Shown: piece by piece, positions 1 to 6,744 of the stretch
Position numbering within the stretch: the first letter of the stretch is position 1
How the letters are laid out: each line of letters opens with the position of its first letter
NCBI GenBank assembly: GCA_019746135.1
Contig: JAIESI010000118.1
Location: 1 to 64,000 of the forward strand
Reading direction: 5' to 3'
Length of the DNA stretch: 64,000 bases
Source: Xanthobacteraceae bacterium
Lineage (GTDB): Bacteria > Pseudomonadota > Alphaproteobacteria > Rhizobiales > Xanthobacteraceae
Translations under genes and position numbers: made by a program
Notes under the pieces: model-generated
Told to the model about the DNA's origin: nothing
The model's input: only the letters and a program-made list of their open reading frames with translations
Database searches by the model: none

Positions 1-35
1 TCAACATAGGACGCAAAGCGGATATCGAGATTCAT
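1..35 (-). CDS. Start of an unidentified gene, cut by the window edge
   Basis: Only the first 11 codons are inside the window. Read on the minus strand, an ATG at 35-33 is preceded five bases upstream by a perfect GGAGG ribosome binding site (41-45), and the frame stays open to the edge (MNLDIRFASYV). The family cannot be told from this. The good Shine-Dalgarno and spacing are the only support. Confidence 0.5.
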   Translation of the reverse strand, partial: MNLDIRFASYV

Positions 36-118
36 CTTAGCCTCCAAGCTAAGCTCGAATCTCCCAACTACCTGATTTTTCCAGCCTATCGCCCGCGATC
101 TTTTGACTCAGTAGGATT

Positions 119-207
119 AGCGCCGCAGGCGCGTAACCCACCAGCTGAGGAAGCCGCGAGTCACGATGGTGGGTGGGTTACGACGCTTCGCGCCTAACCC
201 AGCCTAC
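119..207. repeat. Intergenic palindromic repeat
   Basis: Perfect 9-bp arms TAACCCACC (134-142) and GGTGGGTTA (172-180) are flanked by an outer pair GGCGCG (128-133) / CGCGCC (189-194), giving a nested hairpin. The right half runs up to the stop codon of the creatininase-family gene. There is no clear T-tract, so it looks more like a dispersed structural repeat than a classical terminator. Confidence 0.55.
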
Positions 208-998
208 GAATTTCGGCGCGCGCTGTTGCGGTTCTCAAGCAACTGCCGCAGCACCGCCTCCGCGGCCCCGACCACCCGCTCGACGATGGCGTTGCCGTGC
301 TCGACCGAGGCCGCGCGGGCGTCGCCCATCACGCCGAGCGCCGCGATGCGCTTGTCGTCGCTCGACCAGGGCCAGCTTGTCGCAGGATCGAGCACCAGCG
401 CACGGATGGCGTCGCCGCCCGAAGGTCCCTTGGCGTCGGGCATCCGCTCCCGCCGCACCAACTCCGGCGCGAGCGCCAGCATCGCCGAGGTCTCGTCGCG
501 CCCGGCATGGATTTCCGGCACGGCGGTGTCGACGACCGGACTCATCATAGCGCCAAGATGCAGGGCAGCGATGTTGAGGCCGAAGTCGCCACTCAGCTCA
601 TGGCCGAGCGCCTCGAGAATGCCGCGGTTGCCGCCGTGGCCGTTGACGACCAGCAGGTTGCGCGCCGGCAACGACCGGACGATCTCGCGGCCGAGATCGC
701 GCAGCCAGGCGGTCATTCCGGAAACCGACAATGACAGCGTTCCCGGGGCCCAGCCGTGCTCGCGCGACAGTCCCATCGGGAGCCCCGGCAGCTGCCACAG
801 GTCGTAGGCCTCGCCCCAGCGCTCGACGATGCGGCCGGTGAACGCTTCGGCGAGAACCGCGTCGGTGTTGAGCGGCAGGTGCGGTCCGTGCTGCTCCATC
901 GATCCCATCGGCAGGCAAAGGATCGAGGCTTCGCACAGTCGCGAGCCCACCTCCTGAAATGTCAGGTGACCGATCGCGCGCTTGTGCGCCGGCGTCAC
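204..998 (-). CDS. Creatininase-family metal-dependent amidohydrolase
   Basis: 264 residues, start GTG. The creatininase fold is shown by the N-terminal metal motif MGSMEQHGPHLPLNTD (E35, H37, D46), the VNGHGGN loop near 119-125 and HAGRDETS (H165, E170). The family covers creatinine hydrolysis, archaeal ArfB deformylase of riboflavin synthesis and MftE peptidase. The start overlaps the stop of the GTP cyclohydrolase II gene by four bases (GTGA), so the two are translationally coupled. That neighbour makes an ArfB-like role, removing formate or an amide from a GTP-derived pyrimidine, more likely than creatinine degradation; this is inference. Confidence 0.88.
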   Translation of the reverse strand: MTPAHKRAIGHLTFQEVGSRLCEASILCLPMGSMEQHGPHLPLNTDAVLAEAFTGRIVERWGEAYDLWQLPGLPMGLSREHGWAPGTLSLSVSGMTAWLRDLGREIVRSLPARNLLVVNGHGGNRGILEALGHELSGDFGLNIAALHLGAMMSPVVDTAVPEIHAGRDETSAMLALAPELVRRERMPDAKGPSGGDAIRALVLDPATSWPWSSDDKRIAALGVMGDARAASVEHGNAIVERVVGAAEAVLRQLLENRNSARRNS

Positions 999-2158
999 GG
1001 CACCAGCCGCGCCGCCGTCTCGTCCTTCTCCTCGGTCAGCGAGGCGATGACGTGGCCGAGCTGATGCCCGGCGCGCACCGCCTTGGCGGCGAGATAGCGG
1101 CGGTTGTCGGCGTTGACCGGCGTTTCGAGCGGCATGCGGCCGGCGATCTCGATGCCGGCCTTGGACAGGCCGTCGAGCTTGGCCGGATTGTTGGTCATCA
1201 GCACGACGCGGGTGCAGCCGAGCATCTGCAGCATGCGGACGGCAACGCCATAGTCGCGCTCGTCGTCGTCGAAGCCGAGCGTGGTGTTGGCGTCGACGGT
1301 GTCGAGGCCGGCATCCTGCAGCTTGTAGGTTCGCATCTTGTTGGCAAGGCCGACGCCGCGGCCTTCCTGGGCCAGATAAAGGATCACGCCGCCGCCCGCC
1401 TCCTGCAGCCGCGCCAGCGCCAGTCGCAACTGGTCGCCGCAGTCGCAGCGGCGCGAGCCGAACACGTCGCCGGTGAGGCACGCCGAATGGATGCGAACCG
1501 GCACCGGCTTGGAGAGGTCGGGCGTGCCGACGATCACCGCGACCGGATCGTCGCCGAATGCGTCGCGGAACACGACGAAGCGGGTCCGTACGTTGGAGCT
1601 GAGCGGCACATGCGCTTCGCCGGCAATGGTCAGCGACTGCGTCGACTCGAAGCGGAAGCGTGCCACGGCGCTCGCCTCGATGTTGACGATCGGCGGGTTG
1701 TGCGAGCTCGTGATCTCGGCCGCCGTGTCGGCGACCAGCACCGCCGGCAACACCTGCGCGAGCTTGACCAGCTCGATCGCCGCCATCGCCGCGGGCCCCG
1801 CGGGTTCCGGCAGAAACGAATGCTCGGACTTGGCTTCGGCGGACAGCGTCAGGATCTGGGTCGCATCGATGTCGGGCGTGAGCTCCAGCGCCACCGGCTC
1901 GTCGGTGTCGATGCCGAGCGACCGCGCACGCAGCCCGGTGAGAACCAGACGGGGCATGATTGGCGCACACAGCGCGCGGAACGCCGCGAGGCGCTCCTTG
2001 TCCAGCCCTTCGACCGGCAGGCAGAGCAGCGTTTCGCCGCTCGCCGAGATCACAACCGGGCGGCCTGCTCGAAACTCCGCCAGCCCCCGACCAACCCCCA
2101 CATGCGCCCGTGTTCCAAAGAGAATTGAACCGGCGCCAGCCCCGTTATCGTCACGCAT
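995..2158 (-). CDS. GTP cyclohydrolase II with an N-terminal extension
   Basis: 387 residues. The C-terminal half (about 190-375) carries the full RibA signature: zinc cysteines C227, C238 and C240 in the CLTGDVFGSRRCDC stretch, AQEGRGVGL, Tyr in RTYKLQ, DERDYG (catalytic Asp/Arg) and LMTNNPAKL. It should open GTP to 2,5-diamino-6-ribosylamino-pyrimidinone 5'-phosphate, releasing formate. Residues 1-185 do not show the catalytic motifs of DHBP synthase, so this is not a working bifunctional RibBA as far as I can see. It is the promoter-proximal gene of a two-gene operon with the creatininase-family gene and is divergent from the RibD-domain gene. It may be a secondary copy dedicated to this cluster. 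Confidence 0.9.
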   Translation of the reverse strand: MRDDNGAGAGSILFGTRAHVGVGRGLAEFRAGRPVVISASGETLLCLPVEGLDKERLAAFRALCAPIMPRLVLTGLRARSLGIDTDEPVALELTPDIDATQILTLSAEAKSEHSFLPEPAGPAAMAAIELVKLAQVLPAVLVADTAAEITSSHNPPIVNIEASAVARFRFESTQSLTIAGEAHVPLSSNVRTRFVVFRDAFGDDPVAVIVGTPDLSKPVPVRIHSACLTGDVFGSRRCDCGDQLRLALARLQEAGGGVILYLAQEGRGVGLANKMRTYKLQDAGLDTVDANTTLGFDDDERDYGVAVRMLQMLGCTRVVLMTNNPAKLDGLSKAGIEIAGRMPLETPVNADNRRYLAAKAVRAGHQLGHVIASLTEEKDETAARLVP

Positions 2159-2183
2159 TATGAAATTTACACTCCCTAGCCCG

Positions 2184-2239
2184 CCAAACGCTCCAAGTTG
2201 CGAACGCTTGGGTTACGAACGCTTCAGTACGAACCCTTG
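2184..2239. promoter_or_regulatory. Four direct repeats in the divergent promoter region
   Basis: Near-identical 9-mers lie in a row: caaacgctc (2185), cgaacgctt (2201), cgaacgctt (2216) and cgaaccctt (2230), at steps of 16, 15 and 14 bases. They sit between the divergent GTP cyclohydrolase II and RibD-domain genes, a natural place for an operator array. The regulator is unknown. The repeats are seen directly; binding is inference. Confidence 0.45.
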
Positions 2240-2284
2240 GACTGGCGGACCCATTCCCCCGCTTTTTGCACACGGCCTTGGCGC

Positions 2285-2314
2285 TTGGTGCGACAATCCG
2301 TGCCGACCTATTAT
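2285..2314 (+). promoter_or_regulatory. Possible sigma-70-type promoter of the RibD-domain gene
   Basis: TTGGTG (2285-2290), 18-base spacer, TATTAT (2309-2314), about 110 bases before the chosen ATG at 2424 and just downstream of the direct-repeat array. Weak consensus match; tentative. Confidence 0.3.
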
Positions 2315-2423
2315 GACAACTTAAAGTCTCAATGTCTCAGGCTTGGCAAGGGGTTCCATTGCAGCCCCACACCCGTGTACCGGTCACGGGGCGAGTCGGA
2401 TGCGCCCGGAAGGTAGGCAACAC

Positions 2424-3194
2424 ATGGATTCGTGGGCTGGGATTCCGGGCGCCTTTCGAGCGTTAACCAAACCGCTACCTGAGCCCTGGGAGGCCATTTT
2501 CGGACCCCTGCGGTCGGGCCGAACCGACGACATGCTGGTGGTCGCGCAACTCGGCCAGTCGCTGGACGGCCGGGTGGCGACCGAAACCGGTCATTCGCAC
2601 TACATCAATGGGCCGGAGGCGCTGGCCCATCTGCACCGGCTGCGCGCCTTGGTCGATGCCGTGGTCATCGGGATCGGGACGGCGCTTGCCGACGATCCGC
2701 AACTCACGGTCCGGCGGGTGGCGGGACCGCAGCCGGCGCGGGTGGTGATCGACGCGCGGGGCCGCCTCTCCGCGAGCGCCCGGCTCCTCGCCGCCGATGG
2801 CGTCCGCCGCCTGGTGGTCACCGCCACCGGTGCCCGGCCGCCGCTGCCGCCCGACATCGAGGTCATCGCGCTCCCCCGCAGCGACGGGCATATCGCGCCA
2901 CCGGCCATCCTCGGGGCGCTGGCCGAACGGGGCCTGCGCCGGGTGCTGATCGAGGGCGGCGCTGACACCGTCTCCCGGTTCCTTGCCGCAAGGTGTCTCG
3001 ACCGGCTTCATCTCATGGTCGCGCCGATCATTCTCGGCTCGGGACGGACCGGTTTCTCGCTGCCGCCGATTGCGCGGGTCGACGAAGCCATCCTCACGCC
3101 GATGCGGATGCACCGGCTCGGCGACGACGTGCTGTTCGATTGCGATCTGTCGGCTCAGCGCGAGCCGGTGGGGGTCGCAAAGAAATCGACGTGA
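2424..3194 (+). CDS. RibD C-terminal (pyrimidine reductase) domain protein
   Basis: 256 residues. Start ATG at 2424 is chosen for the upstream GGAAGGTAGG ribosome site; an upstream in-frame start is not needed. The protein is a single RibD_C/DHFR-like domain: LGQSLDGRVAT near the start, VVIGIGTALADDPQLTVR, and the LIEGGADTVSRFL substrate loop. The N-terminal cytidine-deaminase half of normal RibD, with its zinc motif, is absent. Known members reduce the ribosyl side chain of a diaminopyrimidine with NADPH. It is transcribed away from the GTP cyclohydrolase II gene and its last 40 bases overlap tail-to-tail with the methyltransferase gene. Confidence 0.87.
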   Translation: MDSWAGIPGAFRALTKPLPEPWEAIFGPLRSGRTDDMLVVAQLGQSLDGRVATETGHSHYINGPEALAHLHRLRALVDAVVIGIGTALADDPQLTVRRVAGPQPARVVIDARGRLSASARLLAADGVRRLVVTATGARPPLPPDIEVIALPRSDGHIAPPAILGALAERGLRRVLIEGGADTVSRFLAARCLDRLHLMVAPIILGSGRTGFSLPPIARVDEAILTPMRMHRLGDDVLFDCDLSAQREPVGVAKKST

Positions 3195-3961
3195 CCGACC
3201 CGGATCGTCGAACGGCCCGACGTGACGAACCCGCGCCGGCGCGTCAGCCAGGCGATGACATCGGTCGGGGAAACGCCGCCGATCTCGCGCGCCGCCGCCG
3301 CCCATCCGGTCAGCATCTCGAGCTGGATCTCGCGATCCTTCGGCGCAAACACCCAGTCGGCCACGCCGTGCACGACCGCGTAGCCGACGTGCTCGAACCG
3401 CGTGACGGCGGTGCGCGCAGCATCCGGACCGAGCGCCGGGCCAAATCCCTTGTCGGTGCGCTGGTGCCGGTTCACGCCGTCGATGATCGCCGCGTCGGCG
3501 GGATCCTGCGGCGTCAGCTCGATCCGGCCGTCATAGCTCAGCGCCGCATAGACCGGCAGCCGCCGCGCCGCGGCCTCGATCGCCAGCCGCTCCAGCCATT
3601 CGTCGGACACGAGATCGAGCAGCGCCGAGGTCGTCACCAGATCGGCCGGACCGTCCAGCGCGGCCTCGAGGTCGCGGTTGAGATCGACCGGCACGGTGGC
3701 CACGTGAATATCGGGCGGGGTCGACTGCGGCGTGCGTGCCAGCAGGCTCAGGTCGTTGTCGACAAGCCGCCAGTTCTGCCGCGCCTTGAGGCGCGGCGAG
3801 ACCGCGCGGAAGGTCGAGCCGGTGCCGCAGGCGAGGTCGACGATCGACACCGCAGGCTGTCCGGCGAAGGCCGCGGCCACCGCATCGATGACGGTGGCGT
3901 TACGGGCGCTGCGGTCATAAGGCTCGCGCAGCTCCAGCCAGGCGGCGCTGAATCCACTCAT
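3155..3961 (-). CDS. Class I SAM-dependent methyltransferase
   Basis: 268 residues. Motif I VDLACGTGS (41-49) and a following acidic VDND loop indicate a Rossmann methyltransferase; no substrate-specific domain is recognisable. It is the last gene of the run dehydrogenase - PTPS-like - glycosyltransferase - methyltransferase on the minus strand, separated from the glycosyltransferase by 247 bases of palindromic repeats. Its 3' end overlaps the convergent RibD-domain gene by 40 bases. The context suggests methylation of a pyrimidine/pteridine-type intermediate (inference). Confidence 0.82.
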   Translation of the reverse strand: MSGFSAAWLELREPYDRSARNATVIDAVAAAFAGQPAVSIVDLACGTGSTFRAVSPRLKARQNWRLVDNDLSLLARTPQSTPPDIHVATVPVDLNRDLEAALDGPADLVTTSALLDLVSDEWLERLAIEAAARRLPVYAALSYDGRIELTPQDPADAAIIDGVNRHQRTDKGFGPALGPDAARTAVTRFEHVGYAVVHGVADWVFAPKDREIQLEMLTGWAAAAREIGGVSPTDVIAWLTRRRGFVTSGRSTIRVGHVDFFATPTGSR

Positions 3962-4010
3962 GGAGCACGATCGCCTGAGATTGAAGTAATTGCCATACGG
4001 CCGGTCTTAT

Positions 4011-4157
4011 CCCTCCCCGACATAAGGGCGTTGACGCCCGTCTTCGACGGGCTATGGGGAGGGTCCGCGCGAAGCGCGGGGGTGGGGAGAAGCCCGCGAT
4101 AAACGCACCATCTCCCCACCCGGCCGCTTCGCAGCCACCCTCCCCTCGCGGGGAGGG
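4011..4157. repeat. Three stacked palindromes in an operon gap
   Basis: Hairpin one has outer arms CCCTCCCC (4011-4018) and GGGGAGGG (4056-4063) enclosing a member of the dispersed palindrome family (core at 4034-4053). Hairpin two has perfect arms GGTGGGGAGA (4081-4090) and TCTCCCCACC (4111-4120). Hairpin three is CCCTCCCC (4138-4145), loop TCGC, GGGGAGGG (4150-4157). No T-tract follows, so transcript processing or stability control between glycosyltransferase and methyltransferase is as likely as termination. Confidence 0.6.
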
Positions 4158-4208
4158 ATGGCACCGCCGATGTCGCAAGTGTTGCAAGCAAATGCAAACA
4201 GTATCCGC

Positions 4209-5261
4209 TCATGATGCGGCCTCGATGGCGCGGGCGACGAGCTTGGCGGAATCCCGCCAGGTCGGCAGCTCCTGCGCGGCGGTGCGCGCGCCGGAGGCGA
4301 GCCATTTTCGCTCGGTCGGATTTTCGATCAGCATCTTCAGCGCGCGCGACAGGGCCTTCACGTCGTTCGGCTCGACCAGGATGCCGGCTCCGGCCGGGAC
4401 CGTGTCGGGAATGGCACCGGCGGTGGTGCCGACCACCGGCAGCCCGCGTGCCAGGGCTTCCGCATACGCCATGCCGTAGCCCTCGAACCGCGACGCCAGC
4501 ACGAAAATGTCCGATTGCGCATAGAGCGCCTCGATGCGCTCGGCCGGCAGCGCGCCCAGCACGTCGATGCGCGCGGCAAGACCATGCCGATCGATTTCGG
4601 CATCGAGCTGTGCCGCCGCCGCGGGATCGCGCGTGCGGTCGCCGGCGATGGTGAGATGCCATTTCAGGCTCTTGAGGTCGGCCAGCGCCGCGACCAGAAC
4701 GTCAAAGCCTTTGCGGGGAACGATCGCGCCGATCGAGAGCAGCCGCAGCGTGCCGTCCTTGCTGCCGGCCGAAGCAGGCGCCCGGTCGGTGCCAGGACAG
4801 GCGACGGTGATGTTTCCGGCGTCGACGTCGTAGCTGTCCACGAGGATCGCGGCGGTCGAGGGGCTCGTCGCCACGACGCTCCGTGCTGCGGCGAGCGCCT
4901 CGCGCTCGCCGCTCCTGAAGTTTTTCGCTTCGTCGGGCGAAAGCCCGGTCTCCAGCGCCAGCGGATGATGCACCAGCGCGATCAGCGGGTATCGCTCGCG
5001 CAGCTCGCGCGCCGCCTCATGCATCACGCCGAACGCCAACCCGTCGATCACGATCGGGCAACCCCTGGGCAATTCCGCAAGCTTCCTTTTTGCCGCCGCC
5101 TTGGTCTCCCAGGTCGGCTTGGGAAAGCCGTCACCAAGCCCCACCACGTCGACCTGCCAGCCGAGCTTCTGCAATTCGGCAATGATCCGGCGGTCATAGG
5201 CATAGCCGCCGGTCGGCGTCGAAAGGTCGCCGGGCACGGCGAACGCGACGCGGTTCACCAC
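4209..5261 (-). CDS. GT4-type glycosyltransferase
   Basis: 350 residues with GT-B fold features: an N-terminal GGYAYDRR glycine loop, IGAIVPRKGFDVLV at the start of the second Rossmann domain, and the retaining GT4 E-x7-E signature in FEGYGMAYAEAL near the C-terminus. No membrane segment, so it is cytosolic. The start is a GTG pair that overlaps the stop of the PTPS-like gene by seven bases, so the genes are coupled. A small-molecule acceptor is suggested by the cofactor-type neighbours rather than a cell-surface polysaccharide. Pterin glucosyltransferases of cyanobacteria are a precedent for sugar on a pterin; assignment here is inference. Confidence 0.85.
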   Translation of the reverse strand: MVNRVAFAVPGDLSTPTGGYAYDRRIIAELQKLGWQVDVVGLGDGFPKPTWETKAAAKRKLAELPRGCPIVIDGLAFGVMHEAARELRERYPLIALVHHPLALETGLSPDEAKNFRSGEREALAAARSVVATSPSTAAILVDSYDVDAGNITVACPGTDRAPASAGSKDGTLRLLSIGAIVPRKGFDVLVAALADLKSLKWHLTIAGDRTRDPAAAAQLDAEIDRHGLAARIDVLGALPAERIEALYAQSDIFVLASRFEGYGMAYAEALARGLPVVGTTAGAIPDTVPAGAGILVEPNDVKALSRALKMLIENPTERKWLASGARTAAQELPTWRDSAKLVARAIEAAS

Positions 5262-5656
5262 AATGGCGCCTCGTAAGATGCGCGCGCCACGTGCGACTCC
5301 TCGATCGAGACGCGGATCGCCTTGAGCTCGCGGCCCGGACGGCCGAACTCGCTCGCGCGCGCGGCCTTCGCCAACTGGTCATAGATGTGCCTGGTCAGGA
5401 ACTCGGTGGTGGTGTTCTTGCCCTTGAACTCCGGCACGTCGTCGAGATTGCGGTAGTTGAGCGGCTTGAGCACGGCCTTGAGCGCGTCATGGGCGCGGCC
5501 GATGTCGATGACGATGCCGTTGTCGTCGACCGTGTCGGCGATGAACGCCGCGTCGATGACGAAGGTCGCGCCGTGCAGCGCTTGCGCGGGACCGAACACC
5601 TCGCCGCGAAACGAGTGGGCGATCATGATGTGATCGCGAACCTCGACGGTAAACAA
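5255..5656 (-). CDS. PTPS/QueD-like protein lacking the catalytic cysteine
   Basis: 133 residues, the usual length of the COG0720 tunnelling fold. Conserved: the first zinc histidine (H14 in IAHSF), LHG (H28), NYRNLDD, the TTTE turn and the late IEESHVARASY segment. Changed: the catalytic cysteine four residues before that His is Ala24, and the HGH pair reads HGA (A30), so one of three zinc ligands is gone. It is therefore unlikely to carry out standard PTPS or 6-carboxytetrahydropterin synthase chemistry. It lies 10 bases after the dehydrogenase gene and overlaps the glycosyltransferase gene. A modified reaction on a pterin or pyrimidine, or a binding role, is possible. Confidence 0.85.
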   Translation of the reverse strand: MFTVEVRDHIMIAHSFRGEVFGPAQALHGATFVIDAAFIADTVDDNGIVIDIGRAHDALKAVLKPLNYRNLDDVPEFKGKNTTTEFLTRHIYDQLAKAARASEFGRPGRELKAIRVSIEESHVARASYEAPLW

Positions 5657-5666
5657 AAGGGCACCT

Positions 5667-6653
5667 CTAGTAGCTGATGAGCTGGCAGAGTACGCCGCTC
5701 TTGGGCTTCAGGATATCGGGAAGGACGGTCGGAAGCTCGCGGAACGAAACCGCAGGAGTGAGCAGCGCGTCAAGATGCGGATGCGCGGTGAGCTTGATCG
5801 CGGCCTCGAGCCGCTGCCGATGGGTGAACTTTGCCCGCTGCGAGGGCGCGACCTTGCCGACCTGGCTCGACACGAGCTTCAGCCGCCGGCTGTGAAACGC
5901 GCCGCCGAGCGGCACGGCGACGATGCCCGAGCCGTACCAGCTGAGCTCGATGATGGTTGCCTCTTCCGCGGCGATGTTGAGCGCGGTGGTCAGGCCCTCG
6001 GCACTGGCGCTGGTGTGGAAGACAAAGTGGCAGTCGGCGGGCGCTGTGTCCGGCGTGGCAAAGCCGACGCCCAGCGCTGCGGCGAGCGCCTCGCGCGAGC
6101 GGTCGATATCGACCAGCGTCACCGCGGTGCCCTCCATCCGCGCGCAGAGGAACGCCACCAGCGCGCCGACCACGCCCGCCCCGATCACCGCGATCCGCCC
6201 GAACGGCCCGGGCGCAGCGTCCCAGGTGGCGTTGAGCGCGGTTTCCATGTTGGCGGCCATCACTGCCCGCGACAGCGTGATCTCCGCCGGCACCGGCACC
6301 GCGAAATCCTCGGGGACATCGAACAGGTTCTGGTGCGGGTGCAGCGCGAAAACGTTCCGGCCCAGGAGCTCATCGGGTCCGGCCTCGACCCGGCCGATGG
6401 TGGAATAGCCGTACTTCACCGGAAACGGGAAATTGCCGGCCATGAATGGCGCGCGCATCCGCTGGTATTCGCTCACCGGCACCCGGCCCGCCGCGATCAG
6501 CGCCTCGGTGCCCCGGCTGATCGCGCCATAGAGCGCCCTCACCCGCACCTTGCCGGACGTCAGCGGCTTGAGCCGCTCCTCGCGGATTTCCGCCCGCCCC
6601 GGCCCAACGTACCAGAGCGCCTCCGCACTCACCTCGTCGCCCGCCACACCCAA
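5667..6653 (-). CDS. BchC-like medium-chain dehydrogenase
   Basis: About 328 residues. GroES-like N-terminal half with GAISRGTEALI in place of the zinc cysteine motif, as in the BchC branch of the medium-chain family, then a Rossmann half with IGAGVVGALVA and an acidic VDID loop that suggests NAD(H). The start is uncertain: TTG at 6653 is given, but GTG at 6647 has better spacing from the GGGG upstream. First gene of the minus-strand run toward PTPS-like, glycosyltransferase and methyltransferase; divergent from opgH with about 90 bases between. Oxidation of a side-chain alcohol of the pathway intermediate is a plausible role. Confidence 0.8.
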   Translation of the reverse strand: MGVAGDEVSAEALWYVGPGRAEIREERLKPLTSGKVRVRALYGAISRGTEALIAAGRVPVSEYQRMRAPFMAGNFPFPVKYGYSTIGRVEAGPDELLGRNVFALHPHQNLFDVPEDFAVPVPAEITLSRAVMAANMETALNATWDAAPGPFGRIAVIGAGVVGALVAFLCARMEGTAVTLVDIDRSREALAAALGVGFATPDTAPADCHFVFHTSASAEGLTTALNIAAEEATIIELSWYGSGIVAVPLGGAFHSRRLKLVSSQVGKVAPSQRAKFTHRQRLEAAIKLTAHPHLDALLTPAVSFRELPTVLPDILKPKSGVLCQLISY

Positions 6654-6744
6654 TTCCCCGCGTTGGACTTCACACCCTGCCGCCCGCTATATCCTGCGCC
6701 AGCGGCCGAGGTAAGGAAGATTTTCGTCGTATTGGGGCGGGGAC

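Noticed and set aside
2159-2423. FMN riboswitch ahead of the GTP cyclohydrolase II or RibD-domain gene
   Set aside because: None of the conserved RFN-element sequence blocks were found on either strand.
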